A stretch of 64,000 nucleotides of DNA from Apus apus (GCF_020740795.1 NC_067282.1:171894274-171958273), one strand, 5' to 3'. Numbered from the stretch's first letter, positions 1 to 15,400 are shown. A program made the numbers and translations. Notes: a model not told the origin generated them from the letters alone.

Positions 1-3000
1 GAAGCAGCATCACTGCGGATTGATACGAAACTTACCAACAAACCAATTGAAGTTAAGCTAATATTTAGCTCTTGATTGTGAAGTCCAAAGCTTCCTGCAA
101 CTTCAACAACTATCTGTAGACAAGTACATGGCATCGTTGGAAGAAAGTCTGTCACAACCAACTGAAGACACTGGAATGCAGTCCGTATTAAGGACTCTCT
201 TAAAAAAAAAACAAAACACAACACAAAAAAAACAACACAAAACCAAAACATACACACACACTCATTTCAAATTTCTTCAAGTGCATGTCTTTTGAATACA
301 ACACCTATGTAGCATTATTTAAAAAAATGTTTTTGAGATAAATCTGCAGTATTTTAAATGTTTCAACTAAGGGGGTTTTTTGAGACATAACATTAAGTTG
401 AAACTTCAAACTCTGATGAAGTATTTTAGTCCATGTTAATCACCTAGTGAAGTTTGGACTCTCCAATGGTCCTCAGCTGGTTTTACACAGTAAAGCCCAC
501 TTCTCTGTTCTGGGGTTCTAGGACTTGTTAGTTCAAATGTGTCAGCTAAAACCTTCTAAAAAAGCCACAAGGCAAAAACCAAAGCTTAAGTTTGAGCATG
601 ATAATCTTCCAAAGAGTAAGCTGTTCTGAACAATTTATTCTATCAGCAGTTAGAAACTACTTAAAGTACACCAAATTGGTGGGCAAAATGTATTTTTATT
701 TATCAGGGAAGATACATGCTAGCATCACGGTAGTCTTACTTCCTTCAATACTATGTTAGACAAAACATTTCCAAAATATCTGCCACTAAATTGATCTTTA
801 ATAAATACTTTGCCTTCTGAATTATATTCTGAATACAAAGATAAAACCAAAATGTAATATGGAAAAGGTTTGTGAGAAAAGGCTCTCAGAAGCAGAAAGG
901 TCATCTATAACTAAAACCTAGTTTAGCGAGAGACAAAATGAAAGAAGCAAAAGCATTTATAGAGTGTAGATAAAACAGAACATGGACCCTGCATTTAAAT
1001 TTCACTACAGGGTTTTTTTTTAATAAGTTTAATGTACAAAAAATCCCAAGGGTTAGTAATACACAAACTTTTGTCCTTCAGAATATAGATCAGAGGAAAA
1101 AAAAATCAGAATACATGTGTCAGTTACATATTTCAGAATCCTAAATAATAATATTTCAGATAATTAAAAATCAGAATTACAGGTGGACCATTTCCACTGT
1201 ACTGTAACAGCCGACACGGTATGAAAGACAGAGGAATGCACAAGAAACTTAACATGGACAGTATATTAGTATTACTAATTCACTCACACACTACTTTTCC
1301 CCATATTTATTACAGGACTCTATAAAGTGAAACACACCCAAAACTGTTGCAGTTCCCTTGCCACTACAAAGTTCCAGAGGCACGTGACTTTCAAGGACTC
1401 TAGAAGAGAAGGGAAGGAGGCAGGAAATGAAAGTACAAATTCACTACTCCTTTTGAAGAGCTGAGTTAATAGGAAAGCAACCTCTTCCTAATCTTCAAAT
1501 GTGAGGCTGCTAGAACAAATTCAAAACAGTCCATTTCCCAATTAATGTCCCAGACCACTATGTCTTTGGAGAAAGGTTTCAAACTCCTTCATGCAAGTGG
1601 CAACAGCAATACAGCTCTTCAAAATATAAAACTGTCCTTAATGTTGCAGGTGGCCATGAAAAAGGTAAATATAAATGCAAGAAACTTAAACTTAGCTTGA
1701 AAATTTAAGATTGTATAGGGCTTAATGTATCTTTAAAATAAACAGAGACAGGCCATTGAAAAATTATCTGAAGAAAGATTTCATTTTGCTTGGCAGGCTG
1801 ATATCGTACAATTGAGAAGTGACCGCGGCATCACTGGCTCTCAAAATAGTACCTTTTGTACTTAAAAGCAGCCTGGCAATAAGTTTTCCTGGAAGGCAAA
1901 TGGACTTTTGTCCTGGAATCCAGGATGTTCACTGACCAGGGAGAAGGCACTTGTGAAGAAAGTCTAATAGTCACTGAGTTTATATTTAAAGTATGAAAAT
2001 AGTGCACAGACCCTGTGCTCACAGCTTTAATGAGGCAAGAAATTCAGTTGCTTCCCTAGGAAAAGGAGACTTGCTTCATTTTTTTTCCTACTGTAGCTGG
2101 TATGATGTGGGCAAACAGTGCTCTCTGTGTTTAGTAGGAGGAGACTAAGATATCACAAAAGATCTTAGTAATGTCTTGAGATATCTGACAGTGAGGTAGG
2201 GGTTTGAGATGTAAAAGGATGTGAAGACTGTCTTGAGAAGGAATTTGTTTTGATACTCATCCATCAACAACTACAGTGAAAATCAAAAGGAACCACAGAA
2301 CACATTGCACCAAGTGTGGAAACAGCAATTACCAAAGGAAGCCTGGTTACCAAAAAGAGGATGCTCACAACCAAGAATGCCAATATCCTTGGAAATTTGG
2401 TGAGTATCACTGCCGGGGCAAGCAATACTGGTATAAGAGCAAAATCCTTCAAGCATATGAAGGAGCTTTAGGAGGTCTTCATATGGCTAGAAGACAGAAG
2501 ACAGGGCAAAAGGAGAGATACTCCAAGGTAAATTCTTTTGATGTCAGAGTTATTTTTGCTGAGCTACCCTAGTGCTAGTCAAGACTTACAAAGAAGGAAG
2601 AATATGATCTAAGTGTATGGGTATAGATCTTGGTGCCTACAGTTCCAGGGCCAGATGTTAACTTCACTGCCCACTTAAAAAAAAACAAAACCTCCTTGCA
2701 ACTTCACCTCTCACTTCCCCTTGTGGGGAAGAGGAGCAGTCCAGTAACTGCTGGCCATAGAGCCAGCTGTGTTAGTCAAGTGATTCACTCACAGCAAGTA
2801 CATCATCTTCCATCCTTGTGCCACCAGCAGCCATTTAGGGAGGAAGGTTTCAACAAAAAAGAGAGTATTTAGAAGATGACACATTAGAGACTATCCAATG
2901 ATTTAAGAAGAAAAAGAAACAATGGAGGAACTGTGAGTAACAACTAAGTCATACAGAATTATCTGCAAGCACCAGAGATGTGTCCAGTACGTGGTTAAGA

Positions 3001-3279
3001 CCAAATGATCTGGCACAAGAATCTCTTCAGTGTATACTGCATGCTGACCACAGGAGAAGGTAGAGTGGAACAATTCTCTGGTCTTCTGAAAGATTAATTC
3101 AGTAAGTAAAATGTGATACAGGAAAAAAAACCCAACAACTGTGTTTTTACTGAGGGAAATTGTTCATAAATTAAAAGTGACAATAAAAATTATGGTTATT
3201 AACAAAGTGGTTATAAAAGCAGAATTCTTTCTACTGTTCTTATCTTACGTGATTTAAAAATTTTATTTCCACTACTTAC
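1..3279 (-). other. MON2 intron 22 (partial)
   Basis: AT-rich non-coding sequence with a simple repeat near the left edge. A 98-codon plus-strand frame at 2276-2572 has a CxxC-like start but no recognised identity. I searched for the next MON2 residues and did not find them. Confidence 0.8.
184..262. repeat. A/C-rich simple repeat
   Basis: A run of A interrupted by single C (AAAACAAAACACAACAC type), ending in (AC)n. Confidence 0.8.
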
Positions 3280-3455
3280 CCCTGATCACTTCGGATTGCC
3301 CCCATGACTCCAAGCACCAATGGCCAACCAGGTCCTAAGCTGTCACCCTGGCTTTGCAAAATCTGTAGCACACACTCCAACTGCTTGATCCTGATATCAG
3401 GATGACTAATGTTCGACAGTTCCTTTAGTGGATTCAATAAAAGCAAATGCAGTCT
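3280..3455 (-). CDS. MON2: MON2 coding exon 22 (residues 861-918), last seen in window
   Basis: Begins [20 protein letters not shown] and ends [13 protein letters not shown] plus GG. Acceptor TTTTAG|AGA, donor CAGGG|GTAAGT. Phase 2 out, so the next exon must lie off the left edge; I found no continuation of the protein in the remaining 3.3 kb. Confidence 0.95.
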
Positions 3456-6400
3456 CTAAAAGTAAACAGAAAAGAATGTTAAGGATGCTAAAATTTAAAT
3501 GATCCCGAACGATTTTTATGTCCAGTAAGTGAAACGTACAGTACCTATTGAAGATCCATTAAATTAATTCAGTAACTCATTCATTAAATGCTCAAATTCA
3601 GTATCAAGACTGGCCTTTCAAAAAAATCTGTTTACAAAGGATCTCAGCAGGAAGTCTACAGTTTTTCCTCTTTTTCCGCTCACCTGTTCTCCAGGTACCT
3701 CAGGAAGTAGCTACAGCACACCATCACAGATGCATAAAAACCATCATGCAACTTTATATTCACCCAGCAGTGCTAGACTCAGCTTCCTACTAAAGAGAAC
3801 TTGGAAAAACTATCTATTGAACTTTGGTAAAAATATTAGAATGTTTTATTAATAATGGATTGAACAGGTATGATTTAGAAGGTTTAGCAATTTATTTTTT
3901 ACCTGTTACCACATCACATACTTAATTCTAAACATTCAGGGAATGTTTTGCAGTCATGAGGGTGACCCGTAATTTATTCCAACAAACGGACATAATATGC
4001 AAAAGCATCACCACTCTTTGTTATGCATTTTAAAAAAGGAATTAGGGTAGTTTATTAGAATGCATGAGGAGATTCACAATAGTTACATCTGAATGTTACA
4101 GCTGTAGGCTTTACAAACTCAATAGTGAAGTTGCTTTATGAAAGCCTCATATCAAAATGAACAGTAGAAAACTTCCTCTAGGGAAGATTTTTATTTCATG
4201 TTCATTTAAAGTTCTATAAAAGGAAGATTTATTTTACCTGATTTTGAGATAATGGAGGATCATGGCTGAATGTCAGTCCTGCTTTAATGAGAGAAGTTAA
4301 AGCTTCTGCTCCCCATTCTCTCATTCTGGAGTTTGGATGCTGACAGACCTGAACACAAAGAAACACGTTGCTTAAAGTCACTTTTATTTAACCAAGATTG
4401 GGATATATATAATAAACAGAAATGGGTATTTTAATTACATTAGAATTTATGTACAGTATTATAACAATTTTTAACAACAATACAATAAATATCAAGATGA
4501 TAAAATTAAGTTTAATGTTTAAAAAAATCTTATATTTTGGACAGACATACCTTCTGAATAAGGAAGCAATAGGAAGCAGTGAAAGACACAGAAGGAAACG
4601 TAATGAAAACCACAGCACTTCAAGCCAATACATTTTCCAAAATGAATATACTAACTGCTAATTCAGAAAATGATTAATTAAAAAGCACCAAACAGGCAAC
4701 AAATGCCTGAAACTCTCAGGTTTAGTATAAAATTAGAAGTTTCATTTTCCATGCACTGCTTAACATAACCAGGCAAGGAAGCATGACAGCAGCCAACACA
4801 GAAAGTGTGTGCTCTTCTATATTCTCAAATGCAAAGAGTAACTACATAGTGAATGTAAAATGAGCTTTATATTCCATTATTCCAAAAATTTGATAAACAC
4901 AATATCAAGCTTAAGTTTCAAATGTATGTCTTAACTTCTTTTTGTCTCCTGAATATCTAAACCTATAGTTTTGCTAATTGCTTTTTTTTAGAACAGAGTA
5001 ATTAAAAACATTGTGCAAATCCTTTGCATAGATACCTAGTACGATGTACTCCCATATCTGATAACATTAACCTCAAACAAGTAAGTCTACAGGTTCATTG
5101 ACCTCTACATTATTAGTTCCACCTGCACTTCCAGCCCTAGCTCAGCTAGTGTCAGAAACTAGAGGCAGGATCAGAAGGAAGGTTTATGGTTTTGGCTGGT
5201 CCCCTACCAACCCCTAGCCAAATGGAAAAGGAGACCATGCAGAAGAGCTAGCTTAATGTTAAAAAATGCAGACAGAAAATAGCTACTCTACTGAATTATG
5301 TAATTTTTTGTTAACTTATATAAAAAGAGAGCATTTTAACTACTTCATGATGCTCTGAATCTAACCAGATAATCAGTTCCAGAGAGAGGGAATGAATTCT
5401 TCCCTCAGGCTGTGTATAATCAAATTTGCAGCTGGTGTTTTATCCCTCCTTATTGTACCTCGATGACTTAAATTTTAAAAGGAAATAAGGCAGTGCTTTA
5501 AAAGAAATTGAAAGAGTGTATTTCTCACAAAAACAGTGGCTAATACCCACAATGGATAGCAGACTGAAACAGACTGATTACTAGATGAAAACACAATCTC
5601 AAGATGTGGACAACGAACCGTACCATCTTAGAGGGGAAAAAAACCCAACCAACCAAAAGACAGAAAGAGATGCCCATGCTTTAAGTCTTTAAACTCCCAA
5701 ATATCCAAATTTCTTCTCCTAGATTAAAGATTATGCGGAGATGACCTCCATAAATAAGGCTAGAGATGGCAAATCTTTAATACTGTTTGAAATAATGCAC
5801 TGCTTCTAAGGAAGAGTCTGATATTTTCTGGAAAATGAGGAAGAAAAGCTTTCTCCTCTACCCACTTTAAATTGAACCCTGTTCTTGCATTTCAGTCTTC
5901 TACATACCTGTGTAGAGGATTAAAACTTGACAATTACATTCTCTCACCTGGTTTTAGTTTCAAATTCAAAATTTAAGATTTTATTTTTCCTTGATGGAGC
6001 ATATTTTTCATCTTGAAGTTAAAATACTTAAGAAATTGAAATAGGATTATGACACCTATTTTTTGTATTTGTTTAGTATTCACTTAAAGACACCATTCAA
6101 AATGTTAGCTTAAACATTTTTAAAACAAACCTTTTGTTAGTAAATCTAATGGCTTCAATCTACCTGACAAGGACACAGAAATATATCTTATAATCTTCCT
6201 AAATATTTATACTATGTGAATCCAAAGCCAGATTTGTTTTTCTTACCTTAATTATAACACATACAGGAAGTATATAAGTTGATAATTTTAAACATTGCCA
6301 TGTTTAAAACTTATAAAGATTGACATCACCATAAATACAAAGTCAATTAGAGATATTAAAATACTGGAATTTAAATATATAAATTCAGTTTAAAATTCAA

Positions 6401-9400
6401 ATTGTGATGTATTCAAGTTACAAAACCAAAATGCATAAGCCAAAGAATTTAGATACTTATTTTTTAAAATTACAGTTCAAAAATGCATTTCCACAAGATC
6501 TTCATTAATACAAACTAAATTCTAATACAACTGATAAAAGCAATTATTTACCTCCAGAAGATGACCGGTCAGAGGTCTCCAAAGAATCTCAATCCTGTGC
6601 ATGTTAACTAGTCCTGTTTCCAGTAATTTAGCAACAGCAAAAAGCGATGGTTCCTTAAAGAAACAGAATTTGAACACACGACTTAGAGGTAAGTTAGACA
6701 ATGTCAGAGTCTTTTACTACATTATAATGTATAAATTAAGGTGCAACGAATCTCCTTGAGCTACTGTGTTTCATAGGCTGTGATCGCTGACAGAACATCT
6801 TAGGTAGCACGGCTGGAAGTTTCCACAGCATCTGCAGTACTTCATGACAAGCCACAAGGGGGTAGCAACAGCCTACTGTGAAGAATACTTCTTTCTTATT
6901 TTTTATAGTTTTCTCCAAGTTTGACAATAACCAAACAACTGATATTCCTTTCAAAATTCTCATTTTTACACAGAACTCTCTCCAATCAGCTTCTAACATA
7001 TTTTACTAGCAAAACAGCCTTTTTCCCATCACAACCTGTGAAGTTAAAGTTATATATGAACAAAAATTCTGGAGTATTTTTCATTTAAGAAATCCCTTAT
7101 GCTTTATTATCCAACCGCTTCATAAAGGCCCCACAGAAATACAATACAGTTCCCATCCAGCAAATGCATATGCAAATATTTGTGATATTTGTGACTTTTT
7201 CTGAAGTATATTATAAATTAAATTTGAAACAAAACCAAACACCTCACAGATCATATTGTGCTATTCAGAATCCCTAACCTCTGAAATGACAAGAAAGTAC
7301 TTTAGAAGTTTTATCCAACCACAATCTGATTAATGGAAACACATGACATTCCTTAGTTAACAAAAAACATAGCAGAAACACAATGAGAATATTCAGAGAA
7401 TTTAGTAATCGTATGAACCATCATAAACAAGACCTTCTCTGGTTAATAATTTATTCTTTACTCTAAACTATTAAATGTATTACTGTCTAAACATTAGAAA
7501 AAGTTAAAGGATAAATGTACAAGTCTTCTGCCTGTTTCACAAAAACATCTAAGAAGAAAATAAATAACTCTTTTTATACCTTATTGTTTCCATAGGCCAT
7601 ATCCATTGCTTCCAGAGACAAGGAGCAAAGGGCATTTATTAAATGATGTAAAGACACATCGTCAAGGTACCTGGAAAATAACAGCTATCAAAACACTGCT
7701 GAGTTTGACATACACACATTATTTTAATTATAAGGTGAGGTTTCTTACTGTGAGCTTTCAAAAAGCCTTGAGAGTATGCTGGATATAACTGGCAGATCAG
7801 TCATAACTGCTGTAGTCAGAACCTTGAAAAAGAGACAGAAATATGTCCTGTAGATTGCAACAGAAAATACTGCATAATCATTAACTGGGAGAGGAAGAAT
7901 CATGCTTACTGTGCTGGGTCCTTCTACAGCTCTTCCAGGTTTTAATGCACCTCCAACACCAGGCTTCAGTCCTAGAATCCATACAAGATGCTGAAACACA
8001 AAAGGATCATTTTCAGCAGAAAAGTGTTTCTGGCAGAGAGGAAATGAACACCGAGCTAGCCATCACCCTTCCAGCCAAACAGAATTCAAGGGAAATGCTA
8101 AAGAACTTAATCAAGGCAATTCAAATTACACCATGAGTGGAATCAAAGCTTCATCTATTGCTCACATAAAATCTCAAAACCAAATTATGGCAAAAAAGCA
8201 AGGCATAAATATTTCATATTATACCTGAAGAGTAGCCAGGACAAGTTGCCACGATGTACCAAGAACAGCTCCATGGCAGTGAGCTAAGTTGAGTAACGTC
8301 CTCATACACTGGATATTTTTTGAAGTCAGCTAAAAAAACCAAAACACAACAACCAAAAAACCACAAAATGTTTCTTATTCTGCAGTGATAGTGTTTCTAG
8401 AAAAGCTGCACACTTTTTACTAAATAGCTTAAATATTATATTATGGGTGCAATGTATCTTTTTTAGATAAGTACTTCAGTATCTCTCCTTCCCTCAGTCT
8501 TACTGTCTTATCTTGCTGGGGTTGAATATGATTTTCACTGCCCTCTCCTCCCAGTTTCACATTATTATGAAAGACAAGTTCAAGTTTAAGTGCATCTTCT
8601 CAAAAAAAAAATCAGAATCACAGAATAGTCATGGTCAGAAAGAGCCTCTGAAAGAAACAAGCAAACAAAAAAAACACCCCAAAAACTAACCAAGCAAAAA
8701 ACCCCACCACGCAACACGCCACCCAACCTCCTCCCAACAAAATTCCAAACACACACAAACCAAATAACACCCACAAAAAAACCACACCCTATAATCTTGG
8801 TCACTAGAGCATGCCCTGAAGTTCCACATCTACACACTTCTTGAATACCTCCAAGGATGGTGATTCAACCATCCCCCTGGGCAGGCTGTTCCAGTGCCTG
8901 ACCACCACTTCAGTAAAGAAATTCTTCTTACTGTCCAATCTAAACCTCCCTTGCCACAACTTCAGACCATTCAGGGACTTATCTTAAAAAACCCCACATA
9001 TTAAGTGAGCCTTCACAAACAGGCAGATAACAGAGCCGAGACCTCGAATTTTAAAATGGAATGGATAACATTTGAGATAACCATTATTTGTAAGCACACT
9101 GTTTATCTGTTGCCTATTTTTGAGACCCACTGAGATGCAGAAAGAAGCAGTTAAGCAGGATGAGATGACTTACAAGTTGTACTTACCATTACTGTTCCCT
9201 GTGGCTGAAGAGCTAAGGGTTGCCCTACTGCCACAACCTGCTGATGAGACTCACTCGAGGGACTGATCATTTGAACATTCTGTCCCTGAATGGAATACGC
9301 TAGAAGGAAATTGAAGAGGAAAAAAATTTAGATTTAAAATCCAGTACTTACTTGTAGCAAAAAACACCTTCTGCCAGAGGACTCCAGAGAATTTTTTCAC

Positions 9401-12400
9401 AGTATTAGTTTTAAGGTCACTTTGACACCTTTAGTTATATTTAGATTATTATGTCATTGCCTTACGGAGTTAAGGGAGCCAGTAATTACTCCCTCTGCTA
9501 ACTATGAGATTGCTTGCAATAGACCAATACATTTTATGTTGAGACCGAAATACCTGTGTGAAGATACATGCATCCCGCTATGTCTCAACTCAGTTCTCCG
9601 TGGTAACTGTGTGTAAATACTGTGCTACCACTCTATCAGAGAACTCAGAAAATGAAGGTGTCATAAATGCTATGCCATGTTTTTTTTTTTCCAATAAAGG
9701 CCTTCAGGACACCCACTTTATAACTCACCTGTTTTAAAGAAGAGCAACCTATATAAAACAACTGAAGTTCATTGCTTCATTTTCAGAGGTTTGTGTAGCT
9801 CAGTCACATGCACTGCTTCACGGACTTACGATCTAATAACATACTTAACTTACAGGGTAAAGGTGTTGCTCCTTATTCCCAAATTAAGGTATTTTTGTTT
9901 TGTATTAAGAGGTTTAATGTTAAATCCATCTGCATATTCTCCAGGTAGTTGCATTTTTCAGAATACAGTAATTAATTTTCAAAATTAGAAGCAGAGTACA
10001 TCTGCAACTGGCATATCCCACCAATTAAAACATTCTCTCAGGATACGGGAGGCATTAATCCAACTTCTTGTAAGCCTAGAACTTAAGATCTTCCATTTAT
10101 GCAGTAAGTACTACCATCAACAGACAACTGCAGATAAAACTGTAGTACACCATGAATGCAGATGTTCTAGCCAACTGTTAAATAGCTGAGTTACCGAGAG
10201 GCCTTTTCAGCCTTTGAATGCCTTAATTACATATTCTAACAGATCTTCAGGATGATAGACAGATCTCCTTAGAATATTTACTTCTAACATACGCTAAGCA
10301 TTCAGGAAGTTTTAGGTTGACTAGAATTACACCCAGCAGATGCTGCAAGACTAACCAGTTCTGGAAAGCAGGCAGTCTAGATCATGTCTGAGGATACTAA
10401 CAATCTAGTATAGCCAAACACTACAGTTGCATATCTTTGCAATCGTATCCTGGGAAAATTTGGGTTTAGAGGACAATACACAGAAATACAATGCAGGAAA
10501 ACCTATTTACTCACATTTGCTGGACAAAGCTGCAGTTGTGCTGTTTAATACAGTAAGAGCATAGTGAGGAGGCAAGGATCCTTTGCAAATGGCAGTGATA
10601 AAGGCATCTCTTGATGTTACAAGACCCAGTTTTCCACAAAGTGCAGCCATGGTTAGTTCTGCTTTTAGAATATTTTCAGTGGCAGCTTCATCAGTGCTGA
10701 AAGAGTACACATCATTTATTAAGAATTAATCAACCTAACCGAAACCGAAAGCCACAAGGCATACTTTAAACCTGTCAACGCTAGAAATATTGAAGAGCAA
10801 GCATAGCCAATCCATAGAATTCTTCGGAACCATTTCCCATAAAACTGGTCTTTAGTTCTGAAGGACTTATCAAAGGAGATTATGAGGAGGTATTTAACAC
10901 CAATTTCAGAAAATTGTGTTTGATAACAATTGTTTCTTTGAAAGAGACTTTTAAGTTACCAAAGTTATTATCTAGAAAACATCATTTCCACTTCAAAGAC
11001 TGCATAACACTAACAATTACTGAGACATTATTAAATGTCACTTATCAACAGTAATCAGGGCATGGGTAGAATCATTTCAATGTGTTGAAACACTCAAAGT
11101 AAAAAAGAATGAAAATAATCTAAACAGTTTAAATGGAAGCCTTTGAAAATGTATTTAATTGTTTTCTGTTGAAATATATTGAAAGCTGATGCTAGACTTC
11201 TGGAGACTTCTCTGCCATTTTCTCTGTAGCCATCACTAACCCACAAGCCTGTCTACTCAGCTGCCATGAACAGCAGTGTTCTCTTGTACAACTGTCAACT
11301 TGACTGGTACCAAAAGTCAGTTCAAAATATAGCTGGGAATCTCATATTTGAAAAATCTAGAGACATGAAAGACCAAATACCTTGCATCAAGCAGGAGGGA
11401 TAAAGCAGCCAGAAGACCACACCAACAAGCATTCACCATTTCTTCCCAGACAGCTCTGCTAACTTGAAATACATACACTTGTTTATAGCAGAAACACAGT
11501 CTTTTATTTAATAACTTTAAATTGTATGACAAACAAAATGCCTCCTACTGCATCTTTTAATATGTATGTGTATACACTAACACTCACACTAGTACTATTC
11601 AAACTGCTGCATTTAAAGCAGCATTGCTTAAGTAAAATATGTCACCAAGGCATTGCTTAGTCTAAATTACACCAAAGAAGCCTCAGTAAGGTATATATAA
11701 CTACTTTTAATAACTTTTTATAAAAATAAATATTCAGAACTGCATAAACGTGGGACAAGTAACCCACTGAAATTTTGCAGTGAAGGAAAAACACTCTCCG
11801 CTGGTATTAATAATTCTCCTTTCTGGTTCGTTTTTTTGTTTCTGTTTCCCACTTCTTTAACGGGGAAAAACTATAGGTCTGCCCGACCTCCCACCTGCCG
11901 GCCCCACGCCCAGGCCCGGGGCAGGACGGGCGGTGGCTGCAGGACCCTGGAGAGCTCCGCGCTCCCGCGGGTCCCGCCCCGCCGGGGCTTCGGTGGCTCC
12001 CGGCGCCGCAGCCCCCGCTGCTGACACGCCACCCAAAATCCCTCCCGAGAGCCAAGTCCTTCTGTACGGACGTATATAGGCTCCCCATATGTTGCACAAA
12101 CACGAGCCTCAGTTCCTATTACTTTTGCATTTAAAGAAGTTCTTCCCTAACTACTTTTGTCTTCTTTAAAATCTCTCCATTAAAGAATCTTTTTTGTCTT
12201 GTTGCTAGAAATACATTTTTGTTCTTTAATGTGTTGTAACTGCCACGTTTCTCTCAGTCAGGTTGTCTCATGTGACCTTGGATCTCAGTGTCAAACAGAA
12301 TTAAGGACACAGGAAGGCAGAACAGTAGTTCTGGAGAGCAGAATGCCCGTCATTTCTCCCTCGTTACTCCACGTACATGCACGTAAAACAGTATTAATAC

Positions 12401-15400
12401 ACCGCAAGGAGTCTATGGCTAAGGTGCTGTAGGACAGAAGCACTAAATTAAGTAATTTTTTAAAAGACTACTGCTGTTTCATTTAAATAAAAAAACCAAG
12501 AAAAACCAACAAAAAAATTATATATGGTTTACAAACAATAAATCTAAGCAACAAAACATGAACTATTTCAATCTGCTTTATGTAAAACTGCTGTATTTTA
12601 CATACCCAGTTCTTTCTCTGATTGGTCAGATACAGACTGCAAGTCTTGCTGCTCTGAAGATGACTGTGCTGGTAACGAAGCTGTCTCTGTTGTGGTTTGA
12701 CCGACTGTTTCTGCCTCTCCCAACTCTCCTTCAATCATGGTAGTGATACCACGGACAAGATCCAGTAAACAGTGAAATGCCACCGACATGGCATAGCCTT
12801 CAGGAATTGTGGGTGGCTCTACTTTGTCCAGCATTTCCAAACTAAAAAATGGAAAGCATGACAAGTAAGTGTGTAACAGCACCACTGTGATCAAAACAGA
12901 AAACAAGATTCCATATGAACGTTAAGTACAAACTGGCCCCAAATGCCATCCTTCAAGATGTGTATCAACTCAAGAAAATAACCTATTTGATTAAGTAATT
13001 AAGTAAAAGAGTAAATGGGCCACTAAATAAAACAGTAAATGAAAGAGTACAAACCCTGAGTACAGTATTTATATTGGCAAATAAATATTTTTTTAAAATT
13101 AACATGTAAGTAAGCACCACTGAATGAATTGTTCTATTATTATTGTCCTTAAAGACACCGCAACAGAACCTATTATTCAGAAGAACTCACGTACACAGGA
13201 ACAACAGAGGAAATAGGTCAGAAAGTCATGAGTATGAACATAACAAATTGAGAAGAACTCAGACATTCCATCACTGTTATCTCTGAGTCCATATGACTGG
13301 AAAAGCCGGTCACAGCAAGATGATATATGACAAAATATTCATAATCTACATGCATAGGTAAACAATGGAAGTTATTTATACAAAGAGGAAATGTCTAGAT
13401 GATTCACTGCTGAAAACCACAACCTTAAAACATCACTATGCTGGAATGGAGCCTCATTGCCACTTTTCTTTGTATTTTACCTTAAAAGCACAAAGAACCA
13501 CAGAGTTACAAATCCAACAGGAAACAGATTGTAGCTGCTATGGGAGCAGCATTTACACAAGGAGAGACAGCCTGTTACAAAAACTACCTGCTACCCCAAC
13601 AACCACTATTTAATCATTTGCTCTAAAAACCATTCTTAAGAAGGCTAGGCATTCCAGTTGCAATATACCAAAGACACTTTTAAACTGTAGTGCCATCACC
13701 ACCCTTTACTGCACAAAGAATTTTCATTCTCCCAAACATGTAACACTTCAGTTATTCCCTCTGATTTCCTGAAGATGGCTGCCTTAGATATCTCTGAGCA
13801 TAGGCAGTATAAGTAAATCATACGGTTAACACTTCACCCTCTATTTACAAGTAAGTGTGTACACGTAAAGAGGAAGACAAGGCATAGCGGTCTGTGAAGA
13901 GACAGGCCCACACTGTCAAAAAGACCTCTGCTAGTTCTGTTCACAATTCCTATCTCTAATTACATCACTGTGTAAAAGTATAAGATGTGGCCATTGTATG
14001 AACATTTAATGGCAGGAGGAGAGAATCAATGCCAGGAAGTGACCCTACAGTTACAGTTAGCCATCTCCTTACAAGCACACTGTAAGAGAAAATTGTTGTC
14101 AAGACACGCTAGTGACAATTCCGTAAACTTACACAGAAATAAAAAGAATGCAAAAATTTCATCCACTTTTTTTCCTGAAAACAGTCAGGTAACCTAAAAA
14201 AAAACATTCATGGTCACTGCTGGAACAAAAGTCAATGCATACACATTGAACTACTGAAATCTAAGGATGAATTTGCCCTGCGTTTCAAAGGAACATAAAG
14301 GAGTTTCTACCTTAAAAAAGTACTGGGATCCAGGCTATTTTCTGCTTTCTTTTGCCAAAATTTCATGGGCTGCACAAATGACTTCCAATTTGGAAGAGAT
14401 TGACCCTCAATGGTCATGACTGACAGGAAAAAACTTTCAGTACTTCAAAAGTAACATAATATTCACAGTCTAAACTTGGAATAAAATCTCTGCTATACAA
14501 AGTCATGACAAAATAATTGGTCACTCTAAAAAGCATTCAAAACCTTTGTCTACAGGTTATATACTGCAATATCCTAATGTCTCTAATATTTGCCATTACA
14601 CAACTGTTGCAAAAGATATTCTAAATTTGTTATATACTATAACAAGGCCTAAAAGTAAAGGGTTAATACAGCAACAATATGGTAGGAAAAAAAATCCAAC
14701 AGATGCTAAAGCCGTAGGGGATAATTGGATCAGAATCCAGAGCATTCAGACAAAATAGCGAAAAATCAGAACACCTCACGGTGCCACCAAAAAAAAAAAT
14801 CCATAATATACCTCAACACCAATTAAGACCTCCATATTCACTAATTCAAAAAATCCTTAAACCATCAAGTTGCAAATAAAATCGTTATATACACTTTCAA
14901 AAAGAAAGAGGTACTTACTATGTAGCTTTAGCACTGCCTTGTACTGTTACATTCAGGATAGGTATCCAAGTCCCTCTGTACTCAAAGGCAGGTAATACAC
15001 TTGCACCTCCTCCCATTCCGAGTACTCCCGGATTAGTTTGTGCTGAGCCAGTATTCCCTGATGCATTGCTTCCTGTTCAGATAAACAAAGTGATAAAATT
15101 AACCGGTCTAATTGTAATGATCAGCAAACACCTTTTTTCTTTTTGGATTTTTAAGTTGAGATACATGGGTTAATCTGAGACACCATGCTTGATAATAAAA
15201 ATCAACAACACAAAAAATTATTTTTGAGCTCCCTCTACTGTCTAAAACATGATCTTATGTGCAAAGTAGTAAGCTTAAAAGACAAGAGTTGATTGATGCC
15301 AACTGCTTTATTTTCAGTCAGATTAAAATGTTCCTGTGAAAGGTATAGTGGCATTCATAACATTGTGAACCCACTCAACTTACATCATCTTGATAAAATA

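Larger units (their letters stand above)
8330..10514 (-). other. MON2 introns 15 and 14
   Basis: Holds the interrupted CR1 copy (intron 15) and exon 15. The rest of intron 14 (9300-10514) shows nothing recognisable. Confidence 0.75.
10697..12605 (-). other. MON2 introns 13 and 12
   Basis: Apart from exon 13, AT-rich non-coding DNA with the GC-rich island described separately. Confidence 0.75.

Noticed and set aside
2276-2572. 98-codon plus-strand frame with an RTHCTKCG-like start, considered as a retrocopy of a zinc-ribbon ribosomal protein (L36a or L37)
   Set aside because: Only a few residues agree and the rest does not align; no poly(A) or target duplication seen. A protein search would decide.
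11807-12103. Open frames over the intron 12 GC island
   Set aside because: Composition effect; no similarity to MON2 or other families, and frames on both strands are equally open.
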